A stretch of 64,000 nucleotides of DNA from the NCBI GenBank assembly GCA_030141605.1, contig JAQGDQ010000004.1, forward strand, positions 1,302,001 through 1,366,000, in the 5' to 3' direction. Source of the DNA: Tubiluchus corallicola (taxonomy: Eukaryota > Priapulida > Priapulimorpha > Priapulimorphida > Tubiluchidae). The translations under genes were made by a program, and so were the position numbers. Shown here in pieces: positions 1 to 11,133 of this stretch (the first letter of the stretch is position 1; the number at the start of each line of letters is the position of its first letter). Below the pieces are notes generated by a model. It did no database searches. It saw nothing but the letters and a program-made list of their open reading frames with translations, and was not told where the DNA came from.

Positions 1-1429
1 AATGAATACTTGGCATGTGGCAGCAGATTGGGGACCACGGCATCAAATTATGGGTGCTGTGTTGCATAATGGAAGCACCTAGGATGATGATACAAAGAGA
101 GAATACAAGCATATGCACTAAAGAAAACATTAGGTCAAAACCAAAGTACACATTATTGGGTTTTATTAATAGAAACTAATTAATTTAGCCAATGGAAAAA
201 CGAATACAGTACAAAAAACTAATGTGGTACATTAATTTGCTGCACTCTGATGATAACCACCTAGCAAAATTAATACTGAAGGAGCAAATCTCAAGAGGAT
301 ATCCAAAATGTTGGTATGAAGTATTAATGAAAATATATAGGGAAAGAAAATGAAATCGACATGAATAAAAATGAAATAGTAATGTTAAACACGGTTAACA
401 TGGAAAAAAGCTAGTAAAGAAAGGTAAATGAGGAATACCAGCAAGCAATAGCAAATAAAACAAAGTTAAGGTTCTTAACATTAATTAGTGTAGAAAAGTG
501 AATATATAATTCCAGTTGTAACTTACGAGATGTTGGTGCAATGAAATGTTGGTGTAATGTGTATAAATGCTGCACAAATGTGAAATAATGATATCATAAG
601 ATGAATTTTAATTACATGTTAAAGAAAAAAATTACTTGGAATTATATATATATATATAACCTATAATGCTATGTAAATATGAACAAGATACAACAGAGCA
701 TTTGATTGAAAGTAGAATGTAACAAGCAGGTGCCCATCCAGCTTAAATAGTGAAGTATTGAAACACTAAACCTGTACATTAAAGCAGCAATGGAATATCG
801 AAAAGATATATGGGAGTAGAATGTTTAGAAGATGCAGAAGAATAACACCGAATCTGAAGTGTAAATCAAAACAGGAAAAAAATTCAGTGAATTGTGACCA
901 CGCAGGCACTTTTTGTGCAGGCTTGTTCAACAGCAACGAAGAGGGTCCTGAGTAAGCACCAGTAAGCGCCAGACTTCGCTAAGGTGATGATGATGATGAT
1001 GCACGACTTGTAGTTTTTCAACTTTGTTTATTTCAAGTTTTGATTTTCCGTAGGTAAGCTGTGAAAAATTACAGGATTCTACGAAAAAATTAATTTTGCG
1101 AATGATTTGTGTTCTTTATTGCACGTTCAGTAGTTCACTCAGGACATGTGGTAGCACACACTTGCGTGTAAATTGATGATTTATGTTTTAACGCGTGCTG
1201 CAATTTGTTTCATTTGTTTTCTGTAATGTACAACTGCATTACATCAAGCACTAATAATAGTGATACTGATAGTAATATTTGGGGGAAAAAGCTAAGAGGA
1301 AGGCAGCTGATCACATATTTAGATTGCCTGAAGAAAGACTTACTAAATACTCCACTTGAATTAAACAACATAGACCACTGTTAAAAACAAATGAAATTTT
1401 TGGGAAATGCAGATTATTGAAATTTGCCA
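1..1429. other. Intergenic sequence, no gene recognised
   Basis: AT-rich sequence with frequent stops in all frames. A short (GAT)n run sits at about 986-1001. Just upstream of it, around 780-960, are a few retrotransposon-like words that I could not confirm as an element. Nothing else in this stretch is supported. Confidence 0.6.
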
Positions 1430-1790
1430 TCATTGGTTGAGTTAGACATCTAGAATACTGTGTGCAGGCAGTGAAGTTTTGGAATCCTCATTAGGGAAAA
1501 GGTTATGGAAGGGATGCAAAGGCATGCTAGAAGGATAATATATGGTTGTAAAAATTTCATATTTAGAAAGTGTAGTATTAATATCTCAATTTGGCAACAC
1601 TTGAATTAAGAAGAAACAACTGAGATCTTGTTGAGGTTTATCTGAAAATTACTTTAATTTAGTTGTTGGTTAAAAATTAGAGGGCACAAGGTGTCCAATT
1701 TAGCTAAGCTGTGGAATTTAACTACACAAGAGTCTGTCCTGCAATTTAATGTGGAACCTGATTTTGGGTGTAGAGGGATAAAGGTACATT
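1430..1790 (+). mobile_element. Decayed non-LTR retrotransposon (CR1/L2-like), reverse transcriptase C-terminal piece
   Basis: Reading across frames on the plus strand gives words typical of the C-terminal end of CR1/L2/Jockey-type reverse transcriptases. VRHLEYCVQAVKFWNPH sits near 1440, then a basic stretch like MQRHARRIIYGCKN at 1510-1550, then LNLATLELRR and DLVEVYLKI near 1588-1650, and LKIRGHK near 1670. Family members have LEYCVQ..WNPH, ..VQRRATKLI, L.L.TLE.RR..GD.I.VYK and RGH in this order. Several stops and frame changes show that the copy is dead. The order of the blocks makes the call fairly firm. The clade is inferred. Confidence 0.65.
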
Positions 1791-1802
1791 TTTAAAATAC
1801 TG

Positions 1803-3070
1803 TACTGCAATATAACCCACATATAATGAGGCCTGTTATAATGAACCTCTGGTTATTACGAGCAAGATTCAAATTATTGGCTTAAACAATATATATTTAA
1901 ACCTTACTTAATATCTCTGATATTAAGAGATCTTGCATTTTATGAAGTAATTTTACCACCCCGTGACTGCACTTCCCTTGCATATAACGAGTGTGAGTTC
2001 TAAAACAATGCTCACATGGGCACCACACACCAAGGAAAAAAGGTCAACGTACCGGGTACCCGGTGAGAATTAATTTATTGATCCTGTATAAAACAATATG
2101 TTTCAAGTATACCATGTGCTGTTGGGTTTGCAGCTACTTGTCCTGCTGTAATTGTAACTTAGTGAATGAAGGGGACAAATGGTTCAGACACAGCAAAGAT
2201 CATTTTATCAACATGGTAGCTTGAGTGACGCAGTTGGAGCCTTTGTTAAGCTTTAGCAATTTTTTGTATCTTCACCCGTCACCTGATAATGGCGTGTTCT
2301 CATGCCTTCCATACCTTGTCAGCTTCTTGACTAAGGTCTGGTACAATTTAATGTAAAGCAGGCAAAAATATTCGAGTTTTTTAAAAAAAATAAATTGTCC
2401 TGCTTTGCAAAGTTGCAAACTAAGTAATTCTGTGACTTTTCAAAGTTTAATTTTTAATAAAATACTTTTAAATAAATACTGTGATTTTAAATCACATAAC
2501 AAGCAGGCCATAACATGCTTGCAGGTTTAGTTATAAGCCGAATGTAGGTCCTGCTGAAATACTCATAATCAAATCGCATTGCACTTGCACATGTGTTTAA
2601 ATAGAAACAGAGATGTTCATATCTAGGCTAAGTTTAATCTGACAAAAACTATTTGTTTTCCACCCACCCAGGCATCCAGAGGGCAGGCAGTTAAATGTTT
2701 ATACTGTAACACCCAAGTAAAACACGCTCAGCTATGACACAATAAATCATAGCAGAAACTTAGAAAAGCAACTTATGTGGTGATTTATTACGCAAAATAC
2801 TGAAGTAGTCCTATTAATAACAGAGTTTGAACACTGTAAGTTTACTCTTTTGTGACTTATTAGTTGCTGAACAGTGGCACTCATTATGAAACTTGTACCA
2901 GTTTCAAGAAAGTGTTATTTGCATTGTTATATAGTGTCCGCCTTCATGTCTGTCTTGAATGTGCTTCATGTCTGTCTTGTTATTGCACTCTGTTTTGACC
3001 TCGGCTATAACGAGACTCGGTTTTAGTTAGCCGATTTTCATAAAACTCGTTATAAGCAGATTATACTGTA
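1803..3070. mobile_element. Probable pogo/Tigger-like DNA transposon remnant
   Basis: The left end near 1803 reads TACTGCAATATAACCCAC and continues into TATAATGAG. The right end, read on the other strand from 3070, is TACAGTATAATCTGC and continues into TATAACGAG. These are imperfect inverted ends of the TATAACGAG kind seen in pogo/Tigger-type elements. A second subterminal CTCGTTATA-like word occurs on each side. The 1.2-kb interior has no open frame and holds a 22-bp tandem duplication at 2942-2985. The ends are diverged, so the family is tentative. Confidence 0.4.
2942..2985. repeat. Short tandem duplication, 22-bp period
   Basis: The word CTTCATGTCTGTCTTG occurs at 2942-2957 and again at 2964-2979, giving two copies with a 22-bp period inside the putative DNA-transposon remnant. 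Confidence 0.7.
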
Positions 3071-6066
3071 GGGTAGCTGCAGTACTGACCCAAGTTAGAG
3101 CGCAGTTGAGTAGTGGCGTTGATTAAGACCCAAATGTTAAAAAATTAAAAGAAATACTGGCAGTAATTTGACATTTTCGCTTTTTGCCTTACGCTAGCAT
3201 GTATGCTGCCTTGCGAGCTTACTTAATTACTTGACAAGAAATTTTGGCACACTGCATTTTTCAGTCAGTGTAGGGATCTATGTTTGTTGCCAAGCCTGCT
3301 AGAATGCGGACTCAAGGAAGATGTTGTAAAGTTTGGAAATGGCAGATTTGTCAAGTTATCAGTAAAATTTTTTTGAGTTTTACGTAAATTTAGAACAATT
3401 CATGTTTCAAATGCTTGCTATACACTTCTTGATGAACGGAATGGTGACTTGGTTCACTTGCAAAGAGAAGAATCAGCAAAATTCTAAATGGTTTGGAGAT
3501 TGAATCAGGAACTGTTAAGTCTCATTCTGAGAAAGATGTCAGTACTGATAGTGATTAATTCTTATAATAAATCACTTTAACTGAAATTCAGTCTTTGCTG
3601 TTTCAGTAATTATAATTCATTGTACTTTGAATTATGTAATTTAGACCTTGATTCTCTGGATTCTCCCAAAAAGTCCCTACTTAGATTCTGGCAAATATAG
3701 TGAAATTCTGGCCCTGGGTAACAAGTTTTCACACGGGTTTAATGTGCTACCATATTTCTTAAATAGACTAAATTTATAGTTGTATATACATACATTTGTA
3801 ATTGAAGTTCACCATTAAACGCTATTGGTGGGACATTATAGGTCAGACAAGGCTCTCGAGTATGTATTGAAAAACAGAGCGAATAAAAATAGATTAATTA
3901 ATTTATGCTGATAATAATAGTTTACTTTATTTACTGGACAAAGTAAAGGACATTTCTGCACTAAATTGCCATACAACAAGACACCCACCATCTAGAAAAA
4001 ATGTTTTAATTATTGGTAAAATTATTCATTCGGTAAATTATTCGCTGACTGTTTATATTAAACTCTGCATCAATAATTTGCTCACAGTGATTTATTGAAC
4101 AGCCCAAAGAAAGCGGGCCAAATTTGGATTGTGAATCTTTTTTCTGGCACCTCATGTTAACCAGTAAGCCATTATTAACCTTGCAGCCCATAGCTGCCTG
4201 TTTACAAACCAAGTCACTAGCCAGACATTGATTCAGTCGTTCAAGGGAATGGTTTTTCGTGGTTGTTATAGCAGTAACAGGCTGTCTGATTACTATAATG
4301 TTATACATATTATCTTTATGGTAAACTGGTAGACTGAGGGAGCTGCAGGACCCTTACATTGTGTAGTTAGCATTGAGAGTCAGCACGTGTACATCATAAA
4401 TTTGGGAGTTTCAGTTACTTACCTGTCACTGCTGTAAAACTAGTATTAGCATTGACTACATATATACACAAGCATTTAAAAGCATAGCAAAATAAAAAAA
4501 TGTAAGTTTTCCCATTGAACTATCTTTAGGTATCGTTACATTTATTACACAAAACTGTGAGCATTGTGCTGTTTAAGTTTGGCTAGCAAGTGTCGAACTA
4601 GACCCATGTGGCATAATGCTTAATAATAAATAGGCCTCGCATACAAACGCTTATGAAAACAAAATTGGGAAAAACCATTATTTAGTTCTAGATTATCGTA
4701 AACAGTTTTGTTACACATATTTAATAAAAGACCTCAACGCTTATTCAATTATTTACTAACTGATTTCATTACAGCATTTTTGTAAAAAAGCCTAGCTAAC
4801 TTTAATTCCTCTTTTGAAGTTTACATCATATAACTGAGTTATCCTTGATTAAGTGCTTGCTATTATTTAACATTTACTGGGTGAGTTATTGTGGGGACTT
4901 TGCAACATTCGTCTTTTGTCCACAATTTGAATTTAAGCTGGTTATACCTAACCCAATTGGGTTAACCTCTATATTTTTGGGTATGGGCAACGCTGTGATA
5001 AGGTAATGGTATCGATCAAAGGTCATCCCAAGGGCATGTCCAGAATAGACAAGCGGATAGAAATGTCAACAGCTGCACTGCTACGGTAGGTATAGTAGGA
5101 GGATCCGTGTCAGTTCAGATGTGCAAGGAATTAAAGTGACCTGTCACCGACTGATAGCCCAATATAAAAAAAGGTTTACCCCCTTCCCCCACAGGGATGG
5201 AGGGAGAGATGACCGGGATGAATCAGGATTGTGGATGTATTGTAGGAAGATTCAAGTCAAATCAGTGTGAGGAATTTGAGTTGGTTGTTACCTACAGAAA
5301 AAGTGCCATTGACAAAAATATTTTGCGCCGTTTTTATAATGATAGAATATTAGTTCTGTCGTTAGGGATAACATGTTCATTGGATCTTACATTACACCTT
5401 TTACAATTAATTTTAATACCATTGGCATAATTTAATTAATTTGGTTTAACATCATCTGCCATCAATGCATTTAGTGAGTGATAATATAGATAAAGATTTA
5501 AGAGTTTAGTATACCCTTCTGGACTGGGGAAGGTGTAAGGAATTACTATGTAATTTTTCAAATATACATTTTTTGATCCTATAAATCTATACTTTCGATT
5601 CACTGTTAATTGTCCAATATTTATGCATTTCATGCATTAGGATACCTTAATTCATTTATGACTAATTCCATCGCTTGTCAGTGTCATTTATTTTACATAA
5701 TCTGTCGTAAAAGTCGACTTCATTATATTCATTTATTCTTGCAAAACTCGCTTACCTAAAGAAATTTGGATTCATCCCAATTTGTGATTATTTAGTAATA
5801 CCTTGGAAAATGCCCATATATCAACTGCAAATTTTGACAGTTTCTTTGTTTGTGTTTTTAATTATGACCAATAATTCAAAGCAGTATTGGCTTTTGATAG
5901 AACTTCTTGAGTTTAAACTAGTATTGATAGAAATTTATTCTGCATAGACTTTCTAGTGCATTTACAAGTTTTTTTGAAAGCTAGATAGTATTTTTTCTGA
6001 TGAGCTTTAGTTAAATATGACATAATATTATATATTGCATTAATGAACAAATTTCTTTTCTTTCAG
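3071..6066. other. Intergenic sequence with unresolved patches
   Basis: No gene was recognised. Two patches look less random. At 3459-3554 a short open frame ends in acidic residues and a stop, followed by AATAAA near 3567. At about 4985-5435 there is a less AT-rich stretch with a splice-donor-like GTAGGT near 5094, a polypyrimidine-AG near 5193 and a 77-codon open frame at 5197-5430. Neither patch matched a family I know, and neither is called as a gene. Confidence 0.4.
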
Positions 6067-6267
6067 CTGTCATGCTGTACCAGTACTGTTCTGAACTGAA
6101 CTTCCTGTGTGATGATAATTTTGTAGATATGAAGGCAAAGTACAAGTTTGTAGAACTGCTACTGTTTATATTACGTCTTGATATGTAGCATAAAGAATGA
6201 CTTGTTACGTGTTCAAAAGTTCAGACTTCATTGTGGGTGGAAATTAATTTAGTGTCCTTATAATAAA
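6067..6267 (+). other. Exon-like piece with stop and poly(A) signal, unrecognised
   Basis: A good acceptor (TTTCTTTCAG) ends at 6066. It is followed by an uninterrupted frame with ATG at 6072-6074 and TAG at 6186-6188, which gives 38 codons rich in Tyr, Cys, Leu and acidic residues (for example SELNFLCDDNFVDMKAKYKF). AATAAA follows at 6262-6267. It could be the last exon of an unseen upstream gene, ending under 200 bp before the SOCS-like start codon. It could also be a 5' untranslated exon of the SOCS-like gene that carries a short upstream frame. I do not recognise the peptide. Transcript data would separate the two readings. Confidence 0.3.
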
Positions 6268-6376
6268 ATTTGGTTTTCCTTGTGCATATATTACATCACG
6301 AATATTTACTCATAGTGCTGTTTAATCTACTAACATAAGCACATTATTACCGATATGATATTTTGAAATTGTCAAC

Positions 6377-9300
6377 ATGTCTAGTGTAAGTAGCCTTGAC
6401 GGGGCTACCGCAGAGCTTCTTGATGGCAGACATGGAACTAAGCAAAAGGTAAAGCCTCACCACAGAGCTTTGCCACATAGAGCAGAGAGCTCATCGTTTG
6501 ATTCCGGTGATAGTTTAAATAGTAATGGCCTGGTGAATGGCTGCAGTGAAGCGGAAAGTTTGGAGGAAACGTCATTGTTCACAGTTCAGAAGCCGTCACC
6601 TGTTTCCCTCGCTGCTAGTTATGATTCTGGTATGGGCAGTATGGTTAGTAGCATGACCGCTGTAGAACATGACTGTGACGTAGCTTCTGCTGTTGTTGCT
6701 AGAGATGTTTATGATGTAGCAAGCTTTGATGTTGGAGGAAAAAAATGTAAAAATCTGGTGTTAAAAGGTGTTGTTGATGAAGCAGTCATAACTAAGCTTG
6801 ATTTTAATACTCCTAATGTTAGAGATAAAGAGTTACATGAAGCATCTTTAATGGCAGCTGTTAAAGATGTTATACACTATGATGATGTAAATAAATGCAC
6901 TGCTGTTGGTGTTCCAGCTGCCAGTCTCTCTAATACTGTTGATTCTGATCCAACTCAATGTGATCTCAGTGCATCCATTAGTAAACTTAGTACTGATACT
7001 GATTCTGCTTTGCATATAAGTCAAATTCCAAAAAGTCAAGAAGAGCTGTGTGTAGAATCTGACCGTAGCACAGGCTCTCATGAGCATATTGTTATTAGTG
7101 TACCTGCAAGAGTAGACAGCACAGGTGGAAATATAGCTGCCATAGCACCAGCTGTACCCCCACGTCCACCTTTGCGTACTTCATTTCGAGAGAAAACAGA
7201 TCCGAGTGATGATCCCTGCACTTGTTTTGCAAGTGATACTAATGCCACTAACACATTTCATTTATTAACTGACAGCTTGCATAGCGTGACTGCAGTTCAG
7301 CTTACAAAAAGTTCAACAACAACGGCTGAATCCCATAATGTCGATGTACCACCACGACCGCCCAGTAGACCTTCTGCTACTAAATCTCCAAGAACTGTAA
7401 TAGAACATAATAGGCAATTGGCTACACCATTGTCGAGTCATAATGTCGCTGTTCATGATGCAGTTACATCAGATACACAGCCTCCTCCCTTACCAAGACG
7501 GGTAGCAACGCACCATCACAGAGATCCCCCACCACTACCAAGTCGTAAAAATGAATTAGTCAAAAGGCATACAAAGTCACCTGACTCAGTTGTCAGGTGT
7601 CCCGATGGTCACGTGTGTACTGTGACATTTAGACAGCCCGATGGTTTCGTGATTCCTACAGAGGCATGTTGTACAACAGACAAGGATAATGATCCACCTA
7701 TTGTACCACCAAAGAGAGTGCATGCAAACCGTACACTAGCCGAATCTTCAAGAAATAATACTACAACTGATAGAGCAAACGAACCTATACATGTTCCAGT
7801 CAGTGAAATAACATCTTTGTTGGAGTCTCCACAGTTACTGCCACGAAGGACGCACTCACCACCCATCACTCGCAGAGTCAGAACTGAAGTGCCAGCCAGG
7901 CGGAGCAACACAATGATGTTACCCCTCTCCGGTGCTGTTCCACACAGTACTGTACCTCCAGTAGCGCAGCAAGACAGGTTGGTAATGGCAACTATGCCTG
8001 GTATGCGACATCAGCAGCAGCAACAGCAGCATTCTACACCTGCACCATCATCTCAGCCATCAACCAAACAACGATTATCCATAATGGATAATATACGACA
8101 TACTGTGGTTAACTTTTTCAATCCTCATGACATTCAGCATAGTGGGGCACGAAGGAAGACAAAGTCAAAATACGAATTTCCAGACTTACCGCGTGTTGAA
8201 GCCACACCTAACGAGTATGAGAAGTGGGGACCTCGTTCCGTTGCCTCAGATAATTTGATGTCAGTGTTCATCAGGCCTCCACCACCAATTCCGTTAAGAA
8301 GAGTAGATGTTGCATTGGAAGGAGGGTCTACTTTGTCAACTTCTGTTATTGCTAGTGAGAGTGAGGCTTTGGTTTCACCTACTGGTAAGTACTGTGAATA
8401 TGTTTTGCTTTTTTACAGAAAGTTGAAGGGAAAATGTGTACAATTTTATTCAGATCTTAGTTCAAGATTACTTGTGAGTCCATAAAAACCTTTAAAAGAT
8501 CAAATATCTTTTTTAATAATAATTTACTTTTAAAAACTATTTGCTCAAAAGCCTAATTTCATTCAGTGTTACACACTTACAGTACTGTTACAAATATGTA
8601 ATAAAATATTTTTATTTTTATTTATTTATATTTATTTTAGTCCATAGGTTAGTAGGTCAAAATGAACCGTTATCTGAAAAAAATCACTATTTTTTCATTT
8701 AATTAGCTGCTTGTCCTGGTCAAGTTTTTGAAAACATGGTGATTAAGATTTAATTTTAGTATTTCAATCTCAAGACTCGTTTGAGTTAGAAAAGAGTAAG
8801 AGTTACTTTTTGGCGAATTTTACGTACAAATGTGGTGTTATGCATCTATAGTCAAACCTCGTTATAATGCCCCTCCCTTTTATAATGCCTACCTCGCTTA
8901 AGGCAAATTTTTGGCAAAACAAAATGTCTGTATTTGCATAGATATGTACGTATTAATACACCTCATTAGAATGCCAAACACGCTTAACTCCATCTTTCCC
9001 TGGAGGCCATAAGCAGGTGGTGTAAAGAGGCTTGACTTTACCTAAGTGGCTTATGATAAAACAATAAAATGCCATTATCTGCATAATACTATTTCCTTTT
9101 CAGAACAAGATTCTCTGTATTTGCGCACTACTGACTCTAGTACTCCTGTGGTGACACCAACCAGTTCTACATCAGATGTTCCATTACCGGTTCCACCTAG
9201 AGTAATAACAGAGCGACGCAGTCCAGTATCACGGCCCGGATCCGCAGTAGATGGTGTTCGAAATTCCGCTGATCAGCACAATGGTAGTCCGAGTATTTAT

Positions 9301-11099
9301 CAGGAATATTTCAAAAACTTTATATCTATAAATTCACCTAAAAGTGAACCCCCTGCCCCGCCCAACTGAACAGTAGACACGAAATAAAATAGATGAAACC
9401 CGTCACAACAAAACTAGGAGAAAGAGCTTTCAATTTTGAGTAAACAACACTTATCCAAACATTTAGTCCTGCCACTAGTCGCGGGCCATAAATGTTGAAT
9501 AGGAATACAATTGATGTTGGTTTCTTAATCTGAATGATGTCATGGCCCATTTCTCAAAAACTTTGTTGATTTTTATTTCTGACAATAAGGAGTGGAAAAC
9601 ATAAAAATTTTATTTAAAAAAAGTATTGCATATTAAAATATTAAAAAATATGTTTATATCTGCTTGCCATCCTTTAAAGTATGACAAGCTTGCTATGTCT
9701 ACTTGCTATCCTTAACACCCTGTAGGTATTATAATTATGGTAGGATCTCTTTGCACTAATTGTGTGAATTTAGTTGAAAGAAAAACACTTCTAAAAGAAT
9801 TAAATTGCTGTTTGCTTTCATTTCATCCATACACACACGCACGCATGCACACACACATGTATGTGTGTGTATATATATATATATACGGTAGGTGCCGCTT
9901 AATAGACTCGATCACTTAATTGACCCAAAACTGCGTGGAATGGGCCGCTTCTATTCAAATATATGTAAAAACTATCGGTAATTGACTCAAATAACTCCGC
10001 ATAATTGACTCAATATTTTTCCTTCACCTACTTAAAATAAGATATTTGTATATGCCAAAAGAGCCTTTCCTACTTTTATGTCATCTTTACTTCCCTTTTG
10101 TGCAGTATGTATGCAGAAACAATCATGTTAAGTAACGTTTTGTTTATAAGCTGGTATGTTTATCATACCTAAGTGTAGCGGTTTTGCTTTTAATCTGTTA
10201 CCCTTTCGCCCGCTGTTGGGTGCCTACTGTATGTATTTATTACAGGTATAGAAGTATGAGTCAACAGCTTACTACGCACTGCAAAGGTTTTTAATGAATT
10301 TTAGAAACGAAGTAATGCCCAAATCCTTTGTACAGTTAAAAATTAGAAAAAAATATTTTAAAACATTAATTTATATAAGTGAGTTAGCAAAAATTATACT
10401 TTTCTAAATAACAGACTTTTCTAAGTCTGTTTATTTGCAAAAATTACAGTCAGCTGCTTCATTTTCTCGTGAAGAAGTTGGCCCACAAAGTTCTCGTAAT
10501 TATAAAAACGTTGAAAATCTGTTGTGTGTGACTAAAACAGTTCTGAATCGTCTGCTCACTTACATTGCCCTTATTTCCTGTACGATGTTTACTCTTGTAA
10601 GTCAAAAGAAATTCCAGCTAATTATACTGTACCTGCCTCTTTGACTATTAACTCATTAAGCCTGAAAGCATGATTTGCAACTAGAGCACCGTAAGGAAAT
10701 TGCTAGGCAAGTAATTCAATGTTTAGCTTCCAGAAATTCTTTGGTTAACGAGGTTAATTGCAGTGGGCAAGCGGGTAACAGATTCAAAGCAAAACCACTA
10801 CGCTAGCGTATTAGCGCATGATAAACGTATCTGTTTACAAACATAACAGTACGTAACATGATTGATTCTACATGTATATAATGCACAAAAGGGAAGTAAA
10901 GGTGACATAAATGTAGGAAAGGCTGTTTGGGCACATGCAAATGTCTTATTTTAAGTACAGGAAGGAAAAATATTGAGTCAATTAAGCGAAGTTATTTGAG
11001 TCAATTACCGATAGTTTTTATGTATATTTGAATAGAAGCGGTCCGTTCCAGGCATTTTTGAGTTAATTAAGCGGCGACTACTGTGTATATATATATATA

Positions 11100-11133
<34 letters not shown>

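Noticed and set aside
4006-4308. 100-codon minus-strand open frame
   Set aside because: No known motif, low-complexity AT-rich codon use, and no splice or promoter context. It is consistent with chance.
7609-7911. 100-codon minus-strand frame opposite the SOCS-like exon 1
   Set aside because: It is a shadow of the long plus-strand coding exon, which has clear SOCS-family context.
10435-10644. 69-codon frame in the core of the foldback element as a transposase fragment
   Set aside because: No DDE or helix-turn-helix pattern that I could recognise. It is left as unknown core.
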